Positions 8,245 to 16,541 of a DNA stretch of 64,000 nucleotides are shown here, piece by piece. This DNA is from an uncultured Sphingomonadaceae bacterium (lineage in GTDB: Bacteria; Pseudomonadota; Alphaproteobacteria; Sphingomonadales; Sphingomonadaceae): assembly GCA_947493955.1 (NCBI GenBank), contig CANLSQ010000001.1:1-64000 (forward strand), read 5' to 3'. The notes beneath the pieces are model-generated. The model saw nothing but the letters and a program-made list of their open reading frames with translations. It had not been told where the DNA came from and made no database searches. Position numbers and translations under genes: made by a program. The first letter of the stretch is position 1; each line of letters opens with the position of its first letter.

Positions 8245-9879
8245 TCAACTTTCCGCAGGCTCCAGCCAGCCGCGATAATGAACCATCAGTCCAACGACTG
8301 GCAAAATTATCGGCACATCGAAGCGGAACCTTCCATCGTCTTCCCATTCGCTTGCCGGTGATTGGGGCGCGAGGAAGAGTGGCAGCGGGACAAACCAGAA
8401 TTTCCAGCCAGCCATTTCCATCCGGAGGCCATTATCTGTGCTCGGCAAAGCAAACAGAAACTGAAAAGGTCCGAAGCGCTCGGTTAGATGATCGCCAGAT
8501 TTTTGCAGGCGGCTGGAAAAAGCTTTCCCCGAAAAGCGGCGTGTCCAGGTTTCACCTGTATCATCAACCGTAATGTGAACGTTGAGATCATGTTCGCCGG
8601 CTGACGGAAATCCGAAAATTTTCGCAGCCAGTTTGGCAAAGGGGTTTGTGCCATTCGTAACCTGTGCTTTGCCATGAAAGCCGCCATCGCGAACAACTTT
8701 ATGCAGTTTTTGCAAGCTGGACGGTAGCCTCGTGAATTCGGAGCCCATGACCCGCTGGTAAAGCGATGGTCCCGGGTCGACGGTCCGGGTCTGATGAGAA
8801 ATGGCATAGCCGTCAAATAGCGGCTGAAATTCTGCCACCGTGAGAAGTTTGCTGGCATCATATGCGCCGGATTTTAGCTCCCCCTGCAGTATTCTTTCAA
8901 TCAGGATCACGGCGGCAAAGGTCGGGATTTGTGGACCATCGCCTTCTCGAGCAATCAAGGTCCAGCTTTTTTGGCAGGGCTGATCATCCTTGTGGCCGAA
9001 CATTTCCACTTTCATGGCAGATATGTCAGAGCCCATAGCACGGGTCATGTTTTGCAATCCAAGCAGAGCCTTTGCCATTGGTTTTAGCGACTCTATCCAG
9101 CCCCAGCGCACAGGCCAGCTTGCAAGCCATAATGCCCGATTCTGAAATCCCAGCTCCGTACCTGCACGAAAGTGAACAGCAGGCTGGTTGGCAAATTGTC
9201 GGGGCGCAAGATCGAGGTCGGGAACGTCTGCCAGTCCGACCAAGCGATTATCAATCACCGGTGAGCCATGCAGAGCAAAACTGACATGACCCATGTCTTG
9301 CCAACCATAACCGGTTTGCCATTGTCCTCCGCGCCGTATCTTTATCGGCTTTCCAACATAGCTGAGAATGGCTTTGCTGACAGATGGTCCGGCGGCGGCC
9401 TTGTTGGAGGCGCTGATCGCTATCTCGATTGCCTCGATTTGAAAGGGCTCTGATGCCAAATGGCGGATCACTGCTCCCGACAGGGCGGGTACACTGGATG
9501 CGCCGGAAATGACCGGAACTCCGGCGTTGGTAGCGATATTGTTCAGCCTGTCTATGCCGCACACAAAATCCCGGCTATCGGCCAGATCGAGATACGGGAC
9601 GGCGGCTTTAATGCACTGTTCTACAAGCTGATAGCTGCTGCCTTGAAACGGACCCGCAGCGTCGATGACAATATCCGGTTCGTGCTGCGCAAGGATGGTC
9701 GCAATATCTCCATTACGGTCTGCCTGCACAGGTTCGGCATTTTGAACTGTCTGACAGAATTGCCTGGCTTTTTCGAGATTGCGTCCGGCCGCCAGAACAT
9801 GGTGACCACGCGCCGCAAGTAACTGAGACAAACGCCCTCCAAAGCCACCATAGCCTCCGAAGATCAGGATGGTTTTCAC
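8245..9879 (-). CDS. Saccharopine dehydrogenase-like protein with DUF4166
   Basis: A 544-aa protein. Residues 1-140 are a Rossmann NAD(P)-binding domain (FGGYGGFGGRLS, then VLAAGRNLEKA and DIVIDAAGPFQG) of the saccharopine dehydrogenase-like reductase group. From about 375 (MGSEFTRLPSSLQKLHK) the sequence is a DUF4166 domain ending VGLMVHYRGWLEP. The substrate is unknown; lysine metabolism should not be assumed. It begins at GTG 9879 and overlaps the stop of the upstream DUF393 gene as GTGA, so the two are translationally coupled. Confidence 0.82.
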   Translation of the reverse strand: MKTILIFGGYGGFGGRLSQLLAARGHHVLAAGRNLEKARQFCQTVQNAEPVQADRNGDIATILAQHEPDIVIDAAGPFQGSSYQLVEQCIKAAVPYLDLADSRDFVCGIDRLNNIATNAGVPVISGASSVPALSGAVIRHLASEPFQIEAIEIAISASNKAAAGPSVSKAILSYVGKPIKIRRGGQWQTGYGWQDMGHVSFALHGSPVIDNRLVGLADVPDLDLAPRQFANQPAVHFRAGTELGFQNRALWLASWPVRWGWIESLKPMAKALLGLQNMTRAMGSDISAMKVEMFGHKDDQPCQKSWTLIAREGDGPQIPTFAAVILIERILQGELKSGAYDASKLLTVAEFQPLFDGYAISHQTRTVDPGPSLYQRVMGSEFTRLPSSLQKLHKVVRDGGFHGKAQVTNGTNPFAKLAAKIFGFPSAGEHDLNVHITVDDTGETWTRRFSGKAFSSRLQKSGDHLTERFGPFQFLFALPSTDNGLRMEMAGWKFWFVPLPLFLAPQSPASEWEDDGRFRFDVPIILPVVGLMVHYRGWLEPAES

Positions 9880-10301
9880 AGCATGCGGTCTTGAAATTCC
9901 GGCTGTGGAAGCCAGCAGGTATCACGTTTTCCGAATATGCGATACCGGTTGCGCGCTACAAGCAAATAGACCGGGTCACGCAAAAATTTCGGCAGGAACC
10001 TCAGCGCAGAGACGGCTCTCCATGGCCAGCCAAGTCCCGCATAAATCGTCAACACTGCATCACTGTTGCGCAGCAGCCTGTTATCTTGGACAACAATCAA
10101 GGTTTCAGGATTGGCGGGATCAATGTCATATTTCCTGTAGAGCGCACTGCCATAGTCGCCCTGCATCGATGCTAGCATAAAATGTCGCTTATGATCATGG
10201 CGCAATATGAACTGCGCATTGGCTGAACATAAAATGCACTCGGCATCAAAAACCACAATGGCTTTTCCGGCTGTTTGCGGATGTTCGACATTACCCTGCA
10301 T
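9876..10301 (-). CDS. DCC-family (DUF393) thiol-disulfide oxidoreductase-like
   Basis: A 141-aa DUF393/DCC family protein. The family's N-terminal D-x-x-C-x-x-C motif is present as FDAECILC (about 18-25), followed by the long helix and RNRYRIFGKRDTCWLP at the C-terminus. The predicted thioredoxin-like activity is inferred from the motif. AAGGGG lies three bases before the ATG. It overlaps and precedes the saccharopine-dehydrogenase-like gene. In many proteobacteria DUF393 genes travel with such reductases, so a shared redox step is plausible. Confidence 0.83.
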   Translation of the reverse strand: MQGNVEHPQTAGKAIVVFDAECILCSANAQFILRHDHKRHFMLASMQGDYGSALYRKYDIDPANPETLIVVQDNRLLRNSDAVLTIYAGLGWPWRAVSALRFLPKFLRDPVYLLVARNRYRIFGKRDTCWLPQPEFQDRML

Positions 10302-10348
10302 CGTCCCCTTATATCGCTGGAACGCAGGAAGATATCAACGGGCGGTTG

Positions 10349-11125
10349 TTATGATTTGCCGTTAACCGACATATAATAAAATTCAACGTTCGTTACGCCA
10401 GATTGGAAATATGGCGCGCTGGTTCTATAATCTTCGGTCTGTTGCACTCTCGCGAAGCCGTTGGGAGCATCCCACTCTACAAATGTCAATTGATTGGGTG
10501 CTTTCAACGATGTCGCATGGGCTTCCATATTGGGATTGTTCATCTTGTAGATGAACCGCCCGCCTGCGCTGCTCACTGCATTCTCAATGCCCTTCAGATA
10601 ACGTTGATAGTCGTCAGGCTTGTCCGGGTTGGTCCATGCAACAACCAGTGTGTAATATTTGGCTGGATCAAAAGTCAGATCAAGGTCATTTTTAACTGCA
10701 GCACTGTAGATCCTCAGCTCGTTCCATGCCTTGGGCCGCAGCGCCTTGATCGCGGGCCATTGGGGCTGGCTCGCCAACTGCTTTTCAGAGGCCTGATCGG
10801 GATAAGAGAAAAATATCAACCCGGTGGGTTTGTAGTCACTAATCACTCGATTATCGATCTTCAGCTGAACCTCTCGTTTCAGGCCGAATTTCTGGCCCAG
10901 CGGCAGCGCCTGACGATAATAGGATTGGCGGGCCGCATCAGAATCCGACTTTGCTTCGGGCATGATCACGGAGAGATACTGGCCTTTGGTCACAGTCAAT
11001 CGGGGAGCTGTTGCTGAGGAATTGTTTGGCGATGATGACGACTGCGCCAAGAGGCTGCTGGACGGCATGCTCAATGCAATGGTGAAGGTCGAAGCCAGTA
11101 TCAGGGCGGTGCGATTAATCGTCAT
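10349..11125 (-). CDS. Exported DUF1330-like ferredoxin-fold protein
   Basis: A 258-aa protein with a signal peptide (hydrophobic 5-20, cleavage near SLLAQ-SS). The mature part looks like two ferredoxin-like (dimeric alpha-beta barrel) units. The second (YYTLVVAWTNPDKP ... GGRFIYKMNNPN ... VEWDAPNGFARVQQTEDYR) is close in style to DUF1330 and EthD-like domains. The function is unknown. ATG 11125 is chosen over one 42 bases upstream because it begins the signal peptide and has AAAAGG about nine bases away. It is divergent from the LysR gene at 11255, which may control it. Confidence 0.55.
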   Translation of the reverse strand: MTINRTALILASTFTIALSMPSSSLLAQSSSSPNNSSATAPRLTVTKGQYLSVIMPEAKSDSDAARQSYYRQALPLGQKFGLKREVQLKIDNRVISDYKPTGLIFFSYPDQASEKQLASQPQWPAIKALRPKAWNELRIYSAAVKNDLDLTFDPAKYYTLVVAWTNPDKPDDYQRYLKGIENAVSSAGGRFIYKMNNPNMEAHATSLKAPNQLTFVEWDAPNGFARVQQTEDYRTSAPYFQSGVTNVEFYYMSVNGKS

Positions 11126-11174
11126 GGAAAAATGCCTTTTGTAAGTGCTGAAATATGGTTGAGTCATATTTTGT

Positions 11175-11186
11175 TGCGATATCGCA
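11175..11186. promoter_or_regulatory. Perfect 12-bp palindrome in a divergent regulator gap
   Basis: TGCGATATCGCA is a perfect palindrome 50 bases before the start of the exported DUF1330-like gene and 68 before lysR. LysR-type regulators usually bind interrupted dyads in such divergent gaps, so it is a candidate operator, though a 12-mer can arise by chance. Confidence 0.35.
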
Positions 11187-11237
11187 CCTTATTAGAACCG
11201 TTTTCGTTGAAATAGTGGATGTATTTCTCTTCTTCAT

Positions 11238-11253
11238 GGTGCAATAATGCACC
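11238..11253. promoter_or_regulatory. GGTGCA-ATAA-TGCACC inverted repeat at the lysR start
   Basis: A perfect 6-bp inverted repeat with a four-base spacer ends two bases before the lysR ATG at 11255, where the ribosome binding site should be. It could be a DNA operator for autoregulation or an RNA hairpin that limits initiation. No Shine-Dalgarno sequence is visible at this start, which makes the hairpin more notable. Confidence 0.45.
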
Positions 11254-11254
11254 A

Positions 11255-12136
11255 ATGGAAAATTGGGATGATTATCGATTCATACTTGCGCTTGATCGGT
11301 CAGGCACGATCCGGGCGGCAGCATTGCGGTTAGGCGTTACGCACAGCACGGTGTCGCGGCGGTTGGCGGTGATTAACGAGCGTTATGGCAAGCCTGTTTT
11401 TGAACGCAGCGCTGGTGGATACCGGAAAACCGAGCTGGGCGCAGAGTTGGTCGAGGCTGCGCAGCAGATGGAGGGTATCAGCTTTTCCGCTGATCGTCGG
11501 CGCAAGGCGAGCGAAACAGAACTATCCGGGCCGATTACCTTGTCCATCCCCGATGTATTGGGACAGTATCTGCTGCTCGATTATCTCGCCGATTTTTGCC
11601 AGCAATATCCTGATATAAAATTGTCACTGCTCAGCAGCTACAGTTTTGCGGACCTTGATCGGTCAGAGGCAGATGTCGTGATCAGGGGCGTCGCAAAACC
11701 GCCCGATCATCTGGTGGGCCGTCGGCTGTTTCCTTACGCGTTGAGCTATTATTGTCGCCGTGATTATCTTGAGAAAACCGAGCCAGCGGATCGGCGGTGG
11801 ATTGCGGCCGTGACAACATCGGGGATACCGCGCTGGATTGCCGATAGTCCGTTTCCCGATGCGCCGGTCAGTATGATGAGTGATGACATCACTTTGCGTC
11901 ACAAGGCTGCTCTTAGCGGCCATGGGATGGTGAGGGGAGCATGTTACATGAATGATCCAGAGCCTGATCTTATGCGCTTGCCGAAATCACCTGCGCCCTT
12001 TCCAGTAGCCGATTTCTGGGTGCTCACCCATCCCGATCTCAAGAATACGCCGCGCATAAAGTTGCTGATGCGCTTTCTAGCAGCGGCGCTTCTTGAGAAT
12101 CAGGATTTGATTGAAGGGCGACATGGTACAACATGA
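11255..12136 (+). CDS. LysR-family transcriptional regulator
   Basis: A 293-aa LysR-type regulator. Residues about 5-62 are the winged helix-turn-helix (YRFILALDRSGTIRAAALRLGVTHSTVSRRLA ... as the reading head, then FERSAGGYRKT), and residues about 85-285 form the periplasmic-binding-protein-like effector domain (GPITLSIPDVLGQYLLLDYLADF, then LVGRRLFPYALSYYCRRDYL). The effector is unknown. M1 at 11255 (MENWDDYRF) matches the usual LysR start; an in-frame ATG at 11219 is possible. It is divergent from the exported DUF1330-like gene, the normal arrangement for a target. Confidence 0.88.
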   Translation: MENWDDYRFILALDRSGTIRAAALRLGVTHSTVSRRLAVINERYGKPVFERSAGGYRKTELGAELVEAAQQMEGISFSADRRRKASETELSGPITLSIPDVLGQYLLLDYLADFCQQYPDIKLSLLSSYSFADLDRSEADVVIRGVAKPPDHLVGRRLFPYALSYYCRRDYLEKTEPADRRWIAAVTTSGIPRWIADSPFPDAPVSMMSDDITLRHKAALSGHGMVRGACYMNDPEPDLMRLPKSPAPFPVADFWVLTHPDLKNTPRIKLLMRFLAAALLENQDLIEGRHGTT

Positions 12137-12160
12137 ACAGCCGGACCGTGTCGTCTCGCT

Positions 12161-12895
12161 CTAATCGAGATAGAAGTTAACAGTCGTTACAACGCGCACT
12201 TTCTTATATGGTGTGTCTGTCACGCCATAGCCGCCGCTATCACCGTCCCGCGAGTTGATCGAGAAATATCCCTGGGTCGCGGACTTGATCCCGCCGACAT
12301 CGGTTCCGCTATCCTCGGCAAATTGCTCAGCTGATTTACGGGCGTCCTTTGTCGCCTCGGCAACCATTTCCGGTTTGATTTCATCAAGCTTGGTGAACGT
12401 ATAGCTCATGCCCGAACCGTCCTCCAGGACAACACCGCGGCGGACCAGGTCAAATTGCCGTGCGACGGCCGCCTGGGCTTTCTCGATATCATCGGTGCGT
12501 AGAGATAGTCGTTGACGGATAGTGTATCGGGGGATGCCGTTACTGGTATATTGGTTCACGTTGGCACCCGTCGGTTTCAAGGCGTCTCCCTCAAAACCCA
12601 GCTCAGTGAAGAATTTGCCGATTGCCGCAGTATCGCGATCCATATCGGCCTGTGCCTCAGCCAGATTGGTGCTTTGCGCGCTATAAGCGATCGTCCAGGT
12701 TGCGAGATCGGCCGTAACTTCGCGTTCAGCAAGTCCACGCACAGTTACGCTGCGGTCCGCCATTTTTGAACGAAGCAACCCGTCCCCAAGTAAGTAACCT
12801 CCGGCGATCAGGCCGATGGTAAGTAATCCGGCACTAACCAGCAATACATTGTTCTTTTTATCCAGAAATTTGTTGCCTTCAACATTATCAGTCAT
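12161..12895 (-). CDS. SIMPL-domain (DUF541) membrane-anchored protein
   Basis: A 244-aa protein with an N-terminal membrane anchor (about 17-38) and a SIMPL/DUF541 domain beginning SVTVRGLAEREVTADLA and ending VRVVTTVNFYLD. The centre shows the family's alternating helix/strand pattern with IRQRLSLRTDDIEKA. SIMPL proteins (such as the BP26 type) form periplasmic oligomers of uncertain role, sometimes linked to stress. GGGAAAGA precedes the ATG. It is a single-gene unit between lysR and gloA. Confidence 0.82.
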   Translation of the reverse strand: MTDNVEGNKFLDKKNNVLLVSAGLLTIGLIAGGYLLGDGLLRSKMADRSVTVRGLAEREVTADLATWTIAYSAQSTNLAEAQADMDRDTAAIGKFFTELGFEGDALKPTGANVNQYTSNGIPRYTIRQRLSLRTDDIEKAQAAVARQFDLVRRGVVLEDGSGMSYTFTKLDEIKPEMVAEATKDARKSAEQFAEDSGTDVGGIKSATQGYFSINSRDGDSGGYGVTDTPYKKVRVVTTVNFYLD

Positions 12896-13007
12896 TGCTC
12901 TTTCCCTTTCGTTCCAAGCGTCTTAAACTGTTTCTAGGATCGCGGTTCGGCTTTGCGGTAGCTGCGATGAACCGTTTCTGAACAGCGATGAATGGAGTTT
13001 TCTGGCG

Positions 13008-13448
13008 ATGCCGATTCAATATTTACATACGATGCTACGGGTTACTGACCCGGATGCGACGGTAAAGTTTTTCAATCTCCTCGGGCTCGAACAAGTGCGC
13101 CGCTATGATAGTGAGCAAGGCCGTTTTTCGCTAATCTTCCTCGCCGCGCCGGGGCAAAAAGACGTCGCAGAGGTTGAGCTGACTTATAACTGGCCAGCGG
13201 AAGATGGCAGCGGCGAAGATTATGACGGCGGCCGCAATTTCGGTCATCTCGCTTATCGTGTCGATAATATCTACGAGCTTTGCCAGACATTGATGGATGC
13301 CGGTGTCACGATCAATCGGCCACCACGTGACGGGCACATGGCTTTTGTTCGGACGCCGGACAATATCTCGGTTGAGCTGTTACAGGCGGGTGATAATCTT
13401 CCGGTTCAGGAACCATGGGCAAGCATGGAGAATATTGGCGAATGGTAG
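13008..13448 (+). CDS. gloA: Lactoylglutathione lyase (glyoxalase I)
   Basis: GloA converts the methylglyoxal-glutathione hemithioacetal to S-lactoylglutathione. The 146-aa VOC-fold protein has all four metal ligands: H7 (YLHTML), E57 (EVELTYN), H80 (FGHLAYRV) and E123 (SVELLQ). It has the fingerprint MLRVTDPDATVKFF and the GRNFGHLAY block. GGAG lies about ten bases before the ATG. Glyoxalase II is encoded 1.85 kb downstream, separated by a GGDEF gene on the other strand. Alpha-proteobacterial GloA is usually Ni- or Co-activated; that is family knowledge. Confidence 0.93.
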   Translation: MPIQYLHTMLRVTDPDATVKFFNLLGLEQVRRYDSEQGRFSLIFLAAPGQKDVAEVELTYNWPAEDGSGEDYDGGRNFGHLAYRVDNIYELCQTLMDAGVTINRPPRDGHMAFVRTPDNISVELLQAGDNLPVQEPWASMENIGEW

Positions 13449-13462
13449 GAGCATCCTCCTCG

Positions 13463-15187
13463 CTAGCCCAGGGCGACACCTGATCCCGGTTTTGAATTAA
13501 GGTTGGAAAGGTCAAAGCTGACGACCTGGTTGCGGCCGTTATTCTTGGCATCGTACAGGCGCTTGTCGGCTGTCGACATCACCGCCCGCAAAGACGTCCG
13601 TTTTGGTATTCCGGTTATACCGACCGAAAATGTGACAGGTTGCTTGATCTCGCGGACATTCTCATAGACCGCCCGAATGAGCACCTCGCAAATCCTGGTC
13701 ATTTCCGCGGCAGGATTACTTTTGCGGCTGCCGCGCTCGTCGGGTTTCATCAGCAGAGCAAATTCCTCACCACCAATCCGCGCGGTGAAATGACGCGTTT
13801 GACCAAGCTCCCTACCGACCACGCGGAGCACTTCGTCCCCGGTCTCGTGGCCATATTGATCGTTGACCTGCTTGAAAAAGTCGATGTCCAAAATCGCCAG
13901 ATGGCTATATTTTCGTTCGACCATGTTTCGCGTGAACGCTTTTTCCAGGGCGCGGCGGTTGCTGATCGCTGTCAGGCCGTCTGTATCGGCGAGCAGGGTC
14001 AGTTCAACCTGTTCCTTCAGCGTATGCTCATGCCTGCGCCGCAGTCTCATGATCCGGTTGGCGACACCAAAAGCCAATATGATAGTTTCCAATACCAAGA
14101 CGAAATAGAGCCCATAATCAAGCTCGTGGATCCCGATATAGAGATCCATACCGCGGGCAATGCGGTCGAAACTGAACCCGATAATCGGTGTCCAGGCCGC
14201 TATCTGAAACCAGATAGCCTTGCTACCGCGACGCAGGGCATGAACCATCGTATAAAGGACAACGAGCAAATATGGGACGAAAGAGGCGTGGTAGAAATTG
14301 CGAGTCTGGGTCTCATAACCGTCGGTGGTTTGAAAAATATAGGCAGTCACAAAAACCGGCAGAACGGCCGTCGACAGAAGGATTGGACGCAGCCATCCCG
14401 CAATTTTCCCGGGCTCCACAAACCGATCAAGGAAAAACCCGCTGGCGGCGATTGCAATTGCCAGGGTCCAATAGTTCAGCAGAAACTTCATCGTCAGGCT
14501 TGTTTCGGGGAAAGCCAGGAAGATTAAACCGGAAGAACTGAACGTATAAACCACCGTTCCCAGTATCATGACACTGTGCCAAAGCATGAAGCTATGTCTC
14601 AGGGCACCATAGAAAAAGACATTGTAGAAAAAAGGCATGATCGCCATGCCGCACAGAAGAGCAAACATGGCCGATAGCGGTAGTTTGAGGTCATCCCATC
14701 TTTTCTTCGACGCCAACTGTATCAACGTAATCGAACTGGCCACGCGCGGATTATCTAGTGAAAGGTAAACCGTTTCGATCTGGCTGCGCGTTGCGGGATC
14801 CTCAGATCCCGGAATCGGTAGGCCATAATGGCCCTTCGGACGCCAGCTGTCGATCACCTGCTGTTCAGAGAAATAAGCGGACTTGATCGTGCCGTCGGTC
14901 AAAACGGAATGCACGGCCATGGCGCTTAGACCGTTATTGTCACCTTGCACCTCGACAGCGCCCGCAGGGAGTGAATTTGCCTGGAAGGGGACTTTGACCC
15001 ATAATCTTGACCCGGCAAAATCATATTTGTTGTCCGAGCAGTCAAATTGGTCGCTTTTTGCGACAACTTCGGAAATCTTGCCATCGAGGCCGGTGCCGAA
15101 AGTGCACAGCTCATCGGCGAGGGAAACATTTGCGCTCGCGGGAGCGCACAGGCTTATAAATGCCAGAAATATAACCCAAATGCGCAA
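13463..15187 (-). CDS. Membrane diguanylate cyclase with 7TMR-DISM sensor
   Basis: A 574-aa protein with a signal peptide (MRIWVIFLAFISLCAPASA), a periplasmic beta-rich domain of 7TMR-DISMED2 type (about 25-165), seven transmembrane helices (about 175-385), and a cytosolic GGDEF domain (about 405-565) with an intact GGEEF at 472-476. It should make c-di-GMP in response to a periplasmic signal. I see no RxxD inhibitory site five residues before GGEEF, so product inhibition may be absent. The start is TTG at 15187, backed by GGAGAGGA nearby and by the signal peptide; no ATG fits. It faces gloA tail-to-tail and gloB head-to-head. Confidence 0.88.
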   Translation of the reverse strand: MRIWVIFLAFISLCAPASANVSLADELCTFGTGLDGKISEVVAKSDQFDCSDNKYDFAGSRLWVKVPFQANSLPAGAVEVQGDNNGLSAMAVHSVLTDGTIKSAYFSEQQVIDSWRPKGHYGLPIPGSEDPATRSQIETVYLSLDNPRVASSITLIQLASKKRWDDLKLPLSAMFALLCGMAIMPFFYNVFFYGALRHSFMLWHSVMILGTVVYTFSSSGLIFLAFPETSLTMKFLLNYWTLAIAIAASGFFLDRFVEPGKIAGWLRPILLSTAVLPVFVTAYIFQTTDGYETQTRNFYHASFVPYLLVVLYTMVHALRRGSKAIWFQIAAWTPIIGFSFDRIARGMDLYIGIHELDYGLYFVLVLETIILAFGVANRIMRLRRRHEHTLKEQVELTLLADTDGLTAISNRRALEKAFTRNMVERKYSHLAILDIDFFKQVNDQYGHETGDEVLRVVGRELGQTRHFTARIGGEEFALLMKPDERGSRKSNPAAEMTRICEVLIRAVYENVREIKQPVTFSVGITGIPKRTSLRAVMSTADKRLYDAKNNGRNQVVSFDLSNLNSKPGSGVALG

Positions 15188-15297
15188 CTGGCTTCCTCTC
15201 CGAAAACACCGGTATTCAGGTTACGGGCCTTAGTGTAAAAGGGTTAGCGGCCAGTTAACTATCGACAAGATTAGGGAAAAAAGGTAAATTGCGGTGC

Positions 15298-16020
15298 ATG
15301 CTTGAAATTATCCGTATCCCCGTTTTGTCTGACAATTATGTCTGGCTGGTCCATGAACCACAGTCCAAGGAAACCATGGTAGTCGACCCGGCGGTCGCCG
15401 GGCCTGTTCTTGCTGAAGCAGATACGCGCGGCTGGAAAATCACCCAGATATGGAACACCCACTGGCACCCGGACCATACCGGCGGCAACGCCGAGATAAA
15501 GGAAGCGACTGGTTGCCACATTACCGGTCCGGAAGCGGAAAAAGACCGCATTCCAACCCTGGATGTGTTGGTGAAAGAGGGTGATCAGGTTCGTTTGGGC
15601 AGTGCCGTTGCAGATGTCATCGACGTTCCCGCTCATACGGCAGGTCATATAGCTTTTCATGTTGCCGACGAGAAAGTCGTTTTTGTCGGGGATACGCTGT
15701 TTGCGATGGGATGCGGACGATTGTTCGAAGGAACGGCCGCACAAATGTTTGATAATATGCAGAGACTGTCGAAACTGCCGGGTGATACGCAGGTTTATTG
15801 CGCGCATGAGTACACGCAGGCCAATGGCGAATATGCCCTGGTGGCAGAACCGGATAATCAGGCACTGAAAGAGCGTATGGATGCGGTATTGGCTGCGCGT
15901 GCAAAGGGCGAAGCCACGGTGCCGACGACTATCGCTTTGGAAGCGGCCACCAATCCATTCATGCGTGCGGTTTCGGCGGAGCAATTGGCGGATCGGCGCA
16001 CCGCCAAGGACAATTTCTGA
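15298..16020 (+). CDS. gloB: Hydroxyacylglutathione hydrolase (glyoxalase II)
   Basis: GloB hydrolyses S-lactoylglutathione to lactate and glutathione, completing the pathway begun by GloA. The 240-aa metallo-beta-lactamase-fold protein has THWHPDH at 54-60, the further metal ligands in DVPAHTAGHIAF and FVGDTLF, and the C-terminal substrate domain (YCAHEYTQAN ... TNPFMRA). ATG 15298 gives the family N-terminus MLEIIRIPVLSDNY. An upstream TTG at 15289 has a better placed AAGG, so the true start could be three codons earlier. Confidence 0.93.
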   Translation: MLEIIRIPVLSDNYVWLVHEPQSKETMVVDPAVAGPVLAEADTRGWKITQIWNTHWHPDHTGGNAEIKEATGCHITGPEAEKDRIPTLDVLVKEGDQVRLGSAVADVIDVPAHTAGHIAFHVADEKVVFVGDTLFAMGCGRLFEGTAAQMFDNMQRLSKLPGDTQVYCAHEYTQANGEYALVAEPDNQALKERMDAVLAARAKGEATVPTTIALEAATNPFMRAVSAEQLADRRTAKDNF

Positions 16021-16102
16021 ATAGGAAATTTTACGGATTTCAGAATCCCGGCAATGTATGATACACTATTTCATCGATGGGGGACATCGAAGGAGAATAG
16101 TT

Positions 16103-16519
16103 ATGCGTAAAATGATCTTCACATTACCTCTGGCGATAATGCTCGCGGCGCCGGCGGCACATAGTGGTACCTCTGAAATCAAGCTCAGCGAAAAAGATCA
16201 GACCAAATTTGACAAGATTATCGCCGGGAGAACGGCCGGCAAGCCGGTAAGCTGTATTAGCCGGATCGACCAGGATAATCTGCGGGTCGTCGGTGATAAG
16301 TATCTTGTCTACAGCCGGTCGCGGAACGCCAAGACCTTGTATGTAAACGAACCTCATGGCGGATGCCGCGATGTTGATCGCAACACGCTGGTCACACGCA
16401 AGTTTTCCAGCAACTTATGTCGCGGTGAAATCGCTCAGGTCAAAGATTTGGTAACCGGGACATTTGTGGACAGCTGTTCTTTCGGTTCGTTCGTACCTTA
16501 TACCAAGACTGAAAGCTGA
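16103..16519 (+). CDS. Exported protein of unknown function
   Basis: A 138-aa protein with a clear signal peptide (MRKMIFTLPLAIMLAAPAAHS) and a strong AAGGAG about eight bases before ATG 16103. The mature part contains four cysteines (VSCISRID, GGCRDVD, NLCRGEIA, DSCSFG), likely two periplasmic disulfides, and the motif SRNAKTLYVNEP. Similar small four-cysteine exported proteins occur in sphingomonads, but I know no function. It is probably its own unit or cotranscribed with gloB 82 bases upstream. Confidence 0.7.
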   Translation: MRKMIFTLPLAIMLAAPAAHSGTSEIKLSEKDQTKFDKIIAGRTAGKPVSCISRIDQDNLRVVGDKYLVYSRSRNAKTLYVNEPHGGCRDVDRNTLVTRKFSSNLCRGEIAQVKDLVTGTFVDSCSFGSFVPYTKTES

Positions 16520-16541
16520 TTTCTTAGAGCAACTGACGCAC

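Noticed and set aside
13640-14527. A 295-codon plus-strand frame opposite the GGDEF gene
   Set aside because: The minus strand encodes an intact 7TM GGDEF protein with the GGEEF motif there; the opposite frame shows no domain.
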